From Chamaelirium japonicum (Eukaryota; Streptophyta; Magnoliopsida; Liliales; Melanthiaceae), in NCBI GenBank assembly GCA_947650365.1, contig OX393550.1, positions 74,735,229 through 74,799,228 on the forward strand: a stretch of 64,000 nt of DNA, in the 5' to 3' direction. A program made the position numbers and the translations under genes. Within the stretch, counting starts at the first letter, position 1. The number at the start of each line of letters is the position of its first letter. The notes beneath the pieces are model-generated. The model worked only from the letters and a program-made list of their open reading frames with translations. It ran no database searches and was not told where the DNA came from. Shown here piece after piece: positions 32,028-43,059 of the stretch.

Positions 32028-35000
32028 CTTCAAAGCAATCAACTTAAAAGTTAGCACCCCATGTTTGAAAACTTGACAGTAGAAGCCCTAAGTAATGTAA
32101 CTGAGATCTCAAATCTTATGGGGATATTGCTGAAATGTAATCGATGTTATCGATTGAAAGGTCTTTGATCTATCAATGATTGGATACAAACACGGATCGT
32201 ATGCCTACCTCGTTGTTGACAAGGTAGAACTTGAGAACGATGAACGAATCGGGAGAGATGCCTTCCACTATCCAGGTGCAAATCGTAGAGATGATGGAGA
32301 CTCTTGATCTCGACGAACACGGCGGTTCTTATGCTTCGATAGGGAGACATCATGTTGGGTTTAGCCGCACGTTGGCCACGTGGGGCATGAAGATGGCCCA
32401 ATAAGACCCCAATAGGATTGGCCTCTGAATAATGGAGATTACTATATGCGCAGAAAAAGATACGGGTCGTCTTTATTGCAAAACACACAAAATTACAAAT
32501 GCCGGGACTCGGGGGTGGTGAGCCGGGTGCGGCGAATATTCGATCAGGAGATTATAGGAGAGATCCTCTGGAGGGTCCCTTTTATCCGCGTCTCCACGTG
32601 GTATTCGTGCGAGAGTTCTGAAGGAGTTGCCCAGAACAGAGGTCTTTATAGGGTGAGGGTTTCTTGAGAGGCTAAGGAGTATCCGTCGTTGCTCTTGTTC
32701 CTTCCATCCTTCGCGCTTTCTCAGCTAAGGGTTTTTGGCTTCGTTCCTCGGTCTTCATGTCTTCCTCGATCCTTACTAAACCTCGGTGTCCTTGATCGTC
32801 GGTTTGCGATGTCGATTGTGCTTTTGGCGTCGACTTTGGTTTTGGCTTGGCTTTGGCGTGGCTCTGGTTTTTGCTTTGCTTTGGTGCTTGCGCTTGAACG
32901 TAGACGAGAGGAGACTTGCGATGCTTTAGTTCTTCCGGACTTCGCGTCGTATCGGCTAGAACATTCGATGTTTTACTCGTGACCGGCGTAGTTGCTTGGC
33001 TTTGGCACTTGCGTTGCTTTGGCACGGGCTTTTACCGGTGCTTTTGCTTCGGCTTCTTGCATTGGCTTTTCGCTTCGGCGTTGACTCGATCTTCTTCTCG
33101 AACGGTGATGGCTACTTCTTCAAGGCTTCTGGCTTCCTTGACGGTTTTGGCATCGACTTGACTTCTCTTCTTCTCCGGGCTTCTTTGGCATGATCGGAGT
33201 CGAAGGCTTGCTTTGAAGACGACAGGGGTAGCACCGATTTCCGTGCGATGGTTGTAGCGTTGGCTTTGCTTTGAAGACGATGGGTGTAGCGATGCTTCGG
33301 GTGTCCCTCTCCAAGCTTTCTTCTTCGTGGATGGAGCGAGTGTTTATCGAAGACGACAGGGTGATGACGCTTTGGTCTTCTTCTCCGGGCTTTTGGGCAT
33401 GATCGGGGTCGAAGGCTTGTTGGAGACGACGGGGTAGTACCGCTCCGATCTTCTTCTTTGGCCTTTGCTTCTGGCGTTTTCAGAGTCGAAGGGTTATTGG
33501 AGACGACGGGGTAGTGCCGCTCCGATCTTCTTCTCCGGCCTTTGCTTCTGGCATCTTCGAAGTCAAAGGGTTGTTGGAGACGACGGGGTGATGCAGCTCC
33601 GATCTTCTTCTCCGACCTTTGCTTCTGGCGTCTTCGGAGTTGAAGGGTTCTTCTTCTCCGAGCTTTTTTCTTCATGCACGGAGTTGAAGGCTTGATCTTC
33701 TTGTGCAAGGGTCTTCACTTTGAAGAGGGCTTTCAATGGACTAAGCCGGTCTCAAAGGGATAGGCTTGCCCGTGCCTTGTGAAGCCTTGGGTCGATGAAG
33801 AGCGCGTCTCCTCTTCTGCAGAGCTTCTTCACCTTGTCTTCAGCTCCAACTTTGATCCCTTCAACCTTTTGAGCCTTTCCCCTCCCCCTCTATTTATAGG
33901 TGAAGGGGGGAGGGGAGATATATGGGAAGATTTATTTGAATCCCTATAATATATCTCCCATAACTATCCAAGATTTATTCATCCATTGATAAGGGGAATA
34001 AATATTTATTTGCTTTCCTTTTATGGCAGAGTAGTTATGGCTCTTTCCTCTTTTTTTTTAATTTATTTGAATCATGCACATAAAGTCGATGGTGACCAGG
34101 CTTCGTTTTTTGTCCGTCGGATCAAGGGATCGGCGCAAATCCACGCTTATGTAGACGTCATACGCAACCTCCCCTGCGCATGGCGGTGCTTCTTTCCTTT
34201 TTTTCTTCTTTTCTTTCCTTTCCTTTTCTTTTCTTTCTTTTCTTTCTTTCTTTCTTTTCTTTTCTTTTTTTTATTTCTTCTCTTTCTTCCTTGCATGGTC
34301 GGCCACCCCTTACCCATGGGTAAGGGGCTCGGATTTCTAGAAGGGGTGTCAGGTGGGCCCCACTTGAGAATGGGCCCACCCGGTCTCTTGTTTGGCGCGG
34401 GTCGGGTCCGGTTTGCCTCTGAGTCGGTGTATGCGAGTCAGGTCCAGGTCCGAGTGCGTGTCGGGTTTGCCTCTGAATCAGTGCATGCGAGTCGGGTCCG
34501 GGTCCGAGTGCGTGTCGGGTTGGCCTCTGCATTAGTGCATGCGAGTCGGGTTCGGGTTAGACACAATTTGTGTGTCTACAAATACCCAACGCTTCGTGGT
34601 TAGATGGCGAATCATGGTCCGTCGTCTAATCCTATGGATGGATTAGACTTCATGCATTAGGGTTTTGGAGTGCATTAGGGTTTTTGAGTGGTGCTCCGGT
34701 TTAGTTATAAATAGATGACTCTACCATGCATTAAGTTTTTTTCAGCCAACTTCTAAACTAGAAATGCTGCCTCTTCTTCATCTTCGTGAATCGGCTCCTC
34801 AGTCCTCACCTTCCTCCCGGATCAGTGCATTCCAAGAGTTCATCCAGGATCAATGCAACCTCAATAAATCTATGATCCCTATGATCTTCCACTTCTGCTT
34901 CGTTGTTGTTCCAATCATCTTGTTATTTATTTAGGATCTAAACAAATTCATGGAGATTTCTTACACATCCTCCCTTATCTGTTATAGGCATGCATCAATG

Positions 35001-38000
35001 TTTCCCACTACATTATGAAAATACTATTGTGATCCGAGGCCCTCGCGTAGCGGAAGGAGTGAGGACACAAAGATCGAGGAACTTTCACAGAGACGACGAT
35101 GGATCACCACTGTCGAGAAGATGAATAAATAAAGAACAAGCGCAAACACAAAGCAATTACATAAGATATTCAGCAACGATGATCAATTGATTCACTATTC
35201 AGGAGATAACACGAGTACAAGATCCATACTTCTCACCAATCTCTCTCAATACCCACAAAGAGAAGCCCTCCCACAAGAGACTCGATCCCACAACTTTCAC
35301 CCTAGAGAAACAAGAAAGAACCCTTCCTGAAACTTGCAAGCCTCCTTGGATCGCTCTCCCTCTCCCTTGATGATGATCACCTTCTCTTAATTATGGATTC
35401 TCTCTATCATCCATGATCACCTAGGTTCATCATAGGATCACCCTTTTATGACCATACATTCGTATCCGACTTGGAGAATGAGTTCCACGAGAAAACACAG
35501 GCCGAATCGCCTCACCAACGTGCTTCCAACTCAAGTCGTGCGCACTATCTGGGAAAGTCGTGCGCACGACTCAAACCAGTTTCTCGCCCGAATTTTCTAT
35601 CAATGCCAGTCGTTTCTTCGCACACGAATCTTGGAGTTTATATGTGGCTTGTTTGGAGCTATATCTTCAACAATCTCCACCAAACTTGGTGATTGTCCAA
35701 GTTTTTTGACTTGGCTGACTTCCTGATCAACCTCTCCCTTGAGCATGCTCCACCTGCACCCTTATTCTTCACCAAAGACCATGTATGTGCCGTTGCTCTT
35801 TCGGCTACCGTCATGATCATAGAAACTCCTACCACCGCTCGTCGACGATCCTGTCGTAAACCACGCCCCTTGATTTGCTCTGCGATGCTTCCCGTGCCCA
35901 TTGCGTCCGAGCTTTTGCCTATCGCCAATGCTTGAACATCCTCCGCACCATGTTGTACCATAACTATGTCCGTGGCTGAGTCCACCGCTACCATGACCGT
36001 AGTCGCCTTTTGCTCACCGTTCGTCGACAGCCACTGCACCCTGCTAGACCGCAGGTGTTTCCGTGGTCGTTTTGCCACTACCGCACTTGTCAGTGCCCAC
36101 ATCGCCCGTCGGTGATTTGCACCGGTGCCTATCGGCATGTCCACCAGTCACTCATCGGCAACCCACATCAGTCCGCCCTTCGACGATTGAAATGATCCAG
36201 TCGACAAATCCCGTGCCACTGAAGTGCTCCCCCTTGATCCAGGCACCCGCACGTATCATGCCATCACGACTTGCCTCCACGATCTGTCAAACAGGGGAGT
36301 AGGTGCCAAGACTGCACCCTCCTCTCGGCTAACACCTTCAGTGTCTCGAACCATCTCGAGGGAGAGGTGCTCGACCACAATCTCCCCCACGAAGACTCCT
36401 TTGAAGATTCGAACATCTCAAAAAGCACTGGACCGTGCCTCTCCCTGCTGTGTCCTTTGCCTAGGGCGTTGGCCGTCATTGCAATAAGCCTCCCGGGGGG
36501 GAGGTTCTATACCACAACCTCTCCCTGTGCCTCTAGTTTCCTTCTTGAGTGCCACATCCGGATCCTCTGTTGCACCGTGTGCGTGCGTGTGTCTCAGCCC
36601 CCTTTTCTCGGTCTACCTTGTTCTACGCCATCGAACTAGAGCCTCCCCGGATCCCTAACAATAAGCTCTGATACCAATTCCTTGGTATCATCCTGAACTT
36701 TAGCTTTGAGACCAGTTTGTTGTGATCCGAAGCCCTCGCATAGCGGAAGGAGCGAGAAGGACACGAATATCGGGGAACTTTCACGGAGATGACGATGGCT
36801 CACCACCGCTGAGAAGACGAACAAATAAAGAACAAGCGCAAGCACAAAGCAATCACACGAGATATTCAGCAATGACAATCAATTGATTCACTATTACGGA
36901 GATAACACGAGTACAAGATCCTTGCCTCTCACCAATCCCTCTCAATACCCGCTAAATAGAAGCCCTCCTATAAGAGACTCGATCCCGCAACCTTCACCCC
37001 GGAGAAACAAGAAAGAACCCTTCCCGAAGCCCGCAAGTCTCCTTGGATTGCTCTCCCTCTCTCTTGATGATGATCACCCTCTCTTATGGCTTCTTTCTAT
37101 CATTCATGATCACTGAGGTTCATCCTAGGATCACCCTTTTATAACCATACATTCGTATCCGACTTGGAGAAGGAGTCCCATGAGAAAACGTAGGTCGAAC
37201 CGCCTCACCAGTGTGTTGCCAACTCAAGTTGTGCGCACGACCTGGAAAAGCCGTGTGCACGACCTGGGAAAGTTGTGCGCACGACTTAACCCAGTTTCCC
37301 GCCCGACTTTTCTACCAATGCCAATCGTGCGCACGACTCTTCCTGGCCGAATCCTTCTCCCCCCATGTCCTTATGTTCCACCGTTTCTTTGTGCACGAAT
37401 CTTAAAGTTTGTTTGCGGCTTTTTTGGAGCCACATCTTCAACAAACACTGTAAACTTGAGATTTCTTACTCAAAGTAGTCATTACAGAATGACTTGCAGG
37501 TCTTCCCTCACTAGGGAAGCAAGAAGTACAAAGATATTTGAAGACCAATAACCTTCAGCGCCATTGATACGAGCTTCATGTGCTAATTTGATTTGTCATA
37601 ATAACAATTGGTCATGTTCTACTATAGATCATAGTAACAATACTACATTCTCACTAGATTCAGCCAATTGTCTCGATCGTGGGATATCATTTGAGAAATA
37701 GGAATCCACGTGATTATGACGTAAAGTTCTTCATAAAATTCCATATTTAGATAATATTTGCAAACCTAAAATCAAATTGCCGAAGAAGTAGCGTACCTTG
37801 GATGTTCCCAAGTCATTATTAAGCCGAGTAATGAGCGAAGACCAATATATCAGCTCGGGACCTTGTTGTAAGTAATTATCGATAGAATTATGTTGCAATG
37901 TGGCCCCTAGGAGAAAATAAGCATAACTCATTGCTATCGGGCCACCCACAGAAATCCATCCATTTTCAAGATACTTGTTAAGAGCAGGTGTGTAACCTTT

Positions 38001-39215
38001 GTTGAACCAATCTGCTTCTACCAAGTAGGCTCCACAAAGGCTCTCCCACTAACAAAAATTCAAAAACTTAATTTATATGTGGTGATTCATGTAAAAAGTA
38101 AAGGAAAAAAAAGATAAGATATGTTTTAAAAGCAATTATTTTCAGCCCGAATGCTTTAGCAGGATGATATGGCATCACATCACAACGTCTCTTTGCTTGT
38201 TGTCGGGGCTGGGTGCAATGAACGACTATGATCAGGATACACTATTCTGTTAAAAAAAGGGGTTGTTTAGACCTCCCCCCCCCACTTATACCCGTAATTA
38301 GACTTTGTGGGGACCCCCAGATTTTTCATAATTAGAATGTACTCCTCAATTTCAAGGATTCCGTGTGCGCGGGGTAGTTGGTCAGTAGTTGGCTCACACT
38401 GACCCTCTGTGACCCACTGTTCATTTCCATATTGACAATAATAACCCTTCTGACTTTGGCCCCCATTTTATAGCCGTTGAACAACTATAAGTTGTTATCA
38501 ACTAAATGTGGAAGGGTATTATTGTCAATGTGGGAATACACAGAGGGTCAATGTGAGTAAACGTTGGTCAATCACGGCACACACATGGAATCCATGAAAT
38601 TGGGGGGCATAGTCTAATTGTGAAAATTTGGAGATCAAAGTTTAATTAAGGGTATAAGTTGGGGGGGCAAGATCTAAATAACCCTACCCTAATAGAAAAC
38701 GTTAAATCATTCGGGTTAAATAGTATTTTCCATGTTTTACTCACTACCTCTTTCTTATGGAAGGGCATGACATCTCTTTCATGATCTTTTTGAATATCAC
38801 CCGCGATCTCCTCAACAAAACTATACAATTCCAAATAACACAACTTGAATTCATCTGAGAGGCTCTCCATGGCCTTAAAATCCCATCTGTGAAGAATAAA
38901 GGTAGAAAATATCAAATTTAATATTAACTTGTTAATGGACTCTAAGAAGCTTAATAGGAATGAAGAACAAAAATTAATGTTATTAAAAAAATTCACCTTG
39001 CAATTGCCATTGTGAAGATCTTGAGTTCTTCAATCGAACCATAAAGGTCATAGATATCATCAATCATGGTTATAAAGCAAACTAGCTTTGTGAGCCCCTT
39101 CCTATGCTTTGAGAATTTGGGTTCGAAGGCAATCCCTGTAGTCGATAAGTAATTCTCCACTAACCAGTCTCTCGAAAATGGAAGCTTCTCACACAAACCC
39201 AATCCTTTCCACCAC
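31734..39215 (-). CDS. Terpene synthase, TPS-b type, 3' half (exons 4-7); 5' exons not found
   Basis: Four exons on the minus strand join in frame: 38997-39215 (219 bp), 38748-38886 (139 bp), 37797-38048 (252 bp) and 31734-32027 (294 bp). The sizes match exons 4-7 of angiosperm TPS genes. They encode about 300 residues of the alpha (class I) domain, with the metal-binding DDIYD motif in exon 4 and the second motif NDLGTSKVE (NSE/DTE type) formed only when exons 6 and 7 are spliced. The RRX8W N-terminal domain (exons 1-3) is not seen. A solo LTR begins 50 bases upstream of exon 4, and nothing TPS-like is recognised beyond it to 43 kb. Intron 6 is about 5.8 kb and full of repeats. Wording such as [13 protein letters not shown] and [11 protein letters not shown] is close to Lauraceae monoterpene synthases as I remember them. 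If complete it would cyclise geranyl diphosphate in plastids; as seen it is partial or a pseudogene. Confidence 0.85.
33190..33700. repeat. Degenerate tandem array, about 75-80 bp unit, in TPS intron 6
   Basis: Units contain TTGGAGACGACGGGGTAGTG, CCGCTCCGATCTTCTTCTCC and TTTGCTTCTGGCGTCTTCGG. At least four are clear between 33415 and 33660, with looser copies upstream. The long reading frames across it on both strands are repeat artefacts. Confidence 0.7.
34396..34556. repeat. Short tandem array (about 57-60 bp, 3 copies) in TPS intron 6
   Basis: Three copies of GGGTTTGCCTCTGAATCAGT followed by GCATGCGAGTCGGGTCCGGG, ending near the repeated CGAGTGCGTGTCGGG word. Confidence 0.75.
35028..37443 (-). 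mobile_element. Non-autonomous Copia-type element with short gag remnant
   Basis: Direct LTRs at 35028-35672 and 36721-37443 run TGTGATCCGA...TCTTCAACA on the plus strand. On the minus strand the 36721-37443 copy is the 5' LTR. A TTGGTATCAGAGC primer-binding site (complement at 36665-36677) lies about 45 bases inside, and a purine tract GGTGGAGAT precedes the 3' LTR. The 1.05-kb interior carries only a broken gag-like frame (about 35690-36144) with [10 protein letters not shown] and no pol. No matching target duplication was found. It sits inside TPS intron 6, sense to the gene. Confidence 0.8.
37444..37796. other. TPS intron 6, proximal part
   Basis: AT-rich noncoding sequence between the Copia element and TPS exon 6. 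No further element is recognised. Confidence 0.5.
37797..38048 (-). CDS. TPS exon 6
   Basis: 252 bp from a GTTAG acceptor to a GTACGC donor. It codes [20 protein letters not shown], then [12 protein letters not shown], and ends NDLGTSK, the first half of the second metal-binding motif. Confidence 0.87.
38049..38747. other. TPS intron 5
   Basis: About 700 bp. An imperfect inverted pair is visible: CCCCCCACTTATACCC near 38280 with GGGTATAAGTTGGGGGGGC near 38650, and GTCAGTAGTTGGCTCACACTGACCC with GGGTCAATGTGAGTAAACG. It is likely a MITE of about 400 bp (38270-38670). Confidence 0.6.
38748..38886 (-). CDS. TPS exon 5
   Basis: 139 bp, the classic length for this exon, from a CACAG acceptor to a GTAGTGAG donor. 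It codes [20 protein letters not shown] and ends at HKKE. Confidence 0.87.
38997..39215 (-). CDS. TPS exon 4 (DDIYD)
   Basis: 219 bp between an ATTAG acceptor and a GTGAAT donor. It codes [20 protein letters not shown] through the metal-binding [15 protein letters not shown] to AIAR. Confidence 0.88.
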
Positions 39216-39264
39216 CTAATAAATAAACACATAACAAGATTTAGCATACACCATCATCATCATC

Positions 39265-41231
39265 TGTTGTAGCTCGTGTGTCCTTAGCGTGAATTTTCTG
39301 TATTAACATTAATAAAGATGACTTTGGTTATTGCTTTAATTAGAATACTACTCTGGTATATGATAATACTCATATAATAAAAGGACCCTAGGGAACACAG
39401 TAGGCCACTGAGGCGCATGGAGGATCCATGCTTGGGAGACCCAGTGGATCAGTTCTGTGTAGACCTAGAACTAGTTCACAGTTTAGGTAATGCCGGTCGC
39501 TTCACCGAGAACAAGCTGTTGGCAGGTAGAGGATGTGGTGAAGTCTCCACCATGGGAACGTGGGATTTTCATTCACCTGACCAAGCACGATGATCGTGTT
39601 GAACAGGAACCAAGACGGTGCACAGTTCAGTGATTCAGACACTGGTGCAGAAACCGTCTTACTACTATAGATAATCTGTCCTTAACCCTGAGGGACCATG
39701 TATACTGGGCCAACCGGTTGTGTGGTGCTTTAATGTGCCAATGTGTGCGGACCTTCCATAGTCCAATACCACGGTACGTTGGGTTACCCGGCTGGCGCTT
39801 GAGTGACATGTAATCCCTACAGGTTATCCGACGTCCAGTATTGGATGGGTGCGATTTGATGAGTCAATCTGTCCACACAGTTAACCCAGGCCTGGTGGTT
39901 GTCAGTATGACTGACGATGTTTCGGTTGCTAGGCATAGCACCAGAAGGTGTGTGGTGTTATAGATGACAAGTCATCAAACCCTAGTCAGATGATCGATCA
40001 GGATCTGACGGTGCTCCCCACCGCCCGAGTTGTATCATGGCACCAGTAATAGAAGGGATAAGGATTATCGGAGTATAGTAGAGAACAGGGTTATGAGGGA
40101 GTAACATAAGTGTAGGATCACTAGAGTTCAACTCGCGTCGCACTCTGGGTGGCTACACGGGTTAATCGGATTAGGACTGATTAACGGAACTTTTGGTATG
40201 TCACCGGAATAGTTAATCAGGGGTCCGGTTGGAGCTAGAGATCCCAAACCGTGAAGGTTCTACCCTGTCGTTGCGTATAGGAATTGTTTCCCGACCTAGT
40301 TGGATACGTTGGATGCAAAGTAGCGCGATGGAGCGCAAGCCCGGAGCCAAAGAACCTAATTCACATGTGTTACGGGCCATAGGGGTATTTTGATAAATAC
40401 TGAAATATGGCTCAGAACATATTGAATATAGATCTTAGATTGAGCGGATTAATTCCAGGAGCTCACAGGCGCTGACGGAACTCGATTCCGAGTAGCGCAT
40501 CTCACTCAGTCTCACTTTCAGTTTTTCGCTTTTCGTGAAGGGCGTTTTCGTCCGGACTTCATAATAGACACCCGGAAGACCTAAATCCGACCCCCCCTCA
40601 TCCCTATCCACCTAGGGGCCGGTCCTAGGCTCCTTGGAGCCATGGGAGATCGGCCCTATAAAGGAAATAGGGAGGGGAGGGCCGGCCCTAATGGTTCTAC
40701 TCCCTCCCCTCCAAAAATCCGACCCCTAGTCCTCCTCCTTTGTGGTTTCGGCCAAGGAAAAGAGAGAAAGAAGAAGGGAGAAGGAAGAGGAAGGAAGGAG
40801 GAGAAAGGAAGGAGAAGGAAGAAAGGAGAAAGAGGAGGAGAAAATCTCGCGGCTCGCCATCGTCTTCGCAACGGATTCCTCCGTCGGCTTGTAATCCCTG
40901 CACTCAGAGACGGGATTTCGAGGATTTTTCAATTCGCAAAGGACAAGGTGCTATCCGACAGTTTCCCTTGCGATTCAAGTGCGGTTCTTTATCGTTCCGT
41001 AAATTTCCGGATCATAGATCCATAAGGTATGATGAATCTAAACATCTAAGTAGATGCATGCATGTCTTCCGTAGATCGTAGTATCCCTCTAGGGTGTCCG
41101 CACATATGCTAAGATCGTAGATTTGCATGTAGATTGTTTTGTATCATGAATTGTAATGAAACATACACCGTATGATCTTTGGATCTTTCTTTTGCTTCCG
41201 CTGCGACTCTGATTAGCGGAACCCAATTCCA
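39265..41231 (-). mobile_element. Solo LTR, inverted relative of the one at 20675-22805
   Basis: On the minus strand it starts TGGAATTGGGTTCC and ends CTACAACA. Flanking TCATC (39260-39264 and 41232-41236) gives a 5-bp duplication, though it lies in an ATC repeat and is not unique. Much of 39270-40350 matches the reverse complement of about 21600-22790. 40700-40850 is a GA-rich tract. It lies directly upstream of TPS exon 4. Confidence 0.78.
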
Positions 41232-41236
41232 TCATC

Positions 41237-42115
41237 ATCATCATTAACAATAACAACAACAACATCAAACATGGTTCAAGAAACAAACCACAAAGGATTG
41301 GTGAAAACTTATGGCATCTGATTCCATTTATTGCGCCCCAATCATCACCAGTTTACTGACATTAGGGACATGCAAACTATGTATTTGTGCGTGGAACGGT
41401 AGAGCATACCGATGAGCCACCAGGAACAACCAACGAATCACTCATGGAGACAATAAACACCAAAATTTTATGTTATGTGCTGCGCTATGTAACTAAGGCA
41501 TGTATACATTCATAGGACTTAGTCCACCAGCAACCTTTCATTATGAACAATAATGAGATATTACAAAACTCGCCTCAAGATCAAAGATGAGGATCCAAAG
41601 TTCTTCTAAAGTTAACCATCTCTTCCGATCGTGCACCACACTTCCACGCTTCGGTATAACCAATCACCACTGGTTTATCAGCTGGCGGCGATACTCTACC
41701 ATACAATATTCTAGTGTTTCGCGTCCGATGCCCTTGCACCCATCGCTCTTGAACTATCACCATTTGGTAACACTATGCATTTGCGCATACCGGTACCTCT
41801 AAACTTTGCCACACTAGAGGCGTGTTTGAGGCTTTACCGCCACTATTAATATGCTCATCGGTGCCTTTGTTCGCCACCCATAGACAACTTTGTACCGGTG
41901 CCTATTGGCAACTACCCTAGCCACCCGTCAATGACTCCATCAGCCCGCTCGTAAGTGACTGGATGTACTAAACTGGAGAAGGGCTATCTTTGATTTTTCT
42001 CTTTTTGTGTGTCTTGTAAGTGTTTTGTCACAAAACTTAGCCAACACTACAAAAGAGACGTATTTTACTGACGGACTATTTTTTTACTGTCGGTATTGTG
42101 TGTACTTTAACAAAT
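41237..42115. other. Unassigned sequence upstream of the TPS fragment
   Basis: No TPS exon 3 or other gene is recognised. 41600-41970 loosely resembles 36000-36250 (shared words such as CCGGTGCCTATTGGCA), so it may be another remnant of the Copia-type interior found in the TPS intron. Confidence 0.4.
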
Positions 42116-42830
42116 AAAGAAAGCAGAACAGACCGGGAGAAGTCGACCAACTGGGAGGCTCATGGGAGCCGATTGGCCAGAGGCCTACGGGAGTCGAATG
42201 ACCCCGCAACTCAGCATGAGTCTACCGGCCGTGCAACTCAGGCGCGGCCCGAGACGAGCGACCGACCAACAACGAGATGCGCGGCCGACGTGCCCAACTG
42301 CGAGACGTGCGACTGACGAGCCGCACGACCGACCAAGGGAGAGATGCACGACCGACCAACCATGGGGTGCCGCTCGATTGTGAGACGCACGGTGGACCGA
42401 CAGCCAGACATGCGGCCGACGAGACGCACGAACGACTGAGGACGAGATGGGCGATCGACCAAACATGGGGAGCCGCCCGATAGCAAGACACACGACCGAT
42501 CAACAGCGAGACGCACGGCTGACCGATGACAAGATGTGCGGCCAGTTGCTATGTAGCGCCGCCAAACTACGAGACGCACGGCCGGTCGAGGACAAGATGC
42601 ACGACCGACCGACCGTGGGACACTACACGAGACACACGACCAACTAGAGACGAGATGCACGGTCGACTGATAGCATCTAAGTCTACCGGCCGCGTGACTT
42701 GGCACGAGCGTACCAGTTGCACAACTCACAACCCCACAATTCAGCATGAGTCTACTAGCCTCGCAACTCAGCACGAGCCTACCGGCCGCGCAACATAGTA
42801 GCAGGCGGCCGGCTAGTCGACCTATGAGGC
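42116..42830. repeat. GC-rich degenerate tandem repeats
   Basis: Loose repetition of CGACCGACCAACAACGAGAT, GCACGGCCGACGAGACGCAC and TCTACCGGCCGCGCAACTCA words over about 700 bp. Several long frames on both strands are a by-product of the repeated composition. No boundaries are resolved. Confidence 0.6.
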
Positions 42831-43059
42831 TTGGCTTGTCAGGGTGCAAATGAGTTAGAAGGGAACTCTGCTTTCTCCGTCCCTAGTCATGCAAGAGTAT
42901 ACACGAAGATCACGCACCAAGATCGTGCGGTGGTTACGCCCGAGAATCTCAGCCGAGCAATGGTTACGGGAGACAGCCCACACCCCGAGATTCTTGGTCG
43001 ACTAGTAAGGCAAGAAGCACTTACTCTGTGCTCCTGACTAGAGAGAATGAAGGTTTCTA
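42831..43059. other. Unassigned spacer before the Copia relic
   Basis: GC-balanced noncoding sequence between the tandem repeats and the Copia RT relic. Nothing is recognised. Confidence 0.35.

Larger units (their letters stand above)
32028..35027. other. TPS intron 6, distal part: repeats and unassigned sequence
   Basis: No gene is recognised. From 32353 (TGTTGGGTTTAGCC) the sequence changes to GC-richer material that may be an LTR-type insertion, but no second boundary could be fixed. It contains the tandem arrays listed at 33190-33700 and 34396-34556 and a TTTC-rich tract at about 34190-34280. 34600-35000 holds repeated TGCATTAGGGTTTT words. Confidence 0.4.

Noticed and set aside
33112..33708. 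A 198-residue basic frame at 33.1-33.7 kb (minus)
   Set aside because: It arises from a degenerate 75-80 bp tandem array with biased composition.
32353..34972. A 2.6-kb LTR or solo LTR starting TGTTGGGTTTAGCC in the TPS intron
   Set aside because: A CATCA flank is present on the left but no matching right end could be fixed, so it was not called as an element.
42098..42850. Protein-coding gene in the GC-rich 42.1-42.8 kb region
   Set aside because: Long frames exist on both strands at once, the residues are repetitive and no domain is recognisable; repeated DNA composition explains them.
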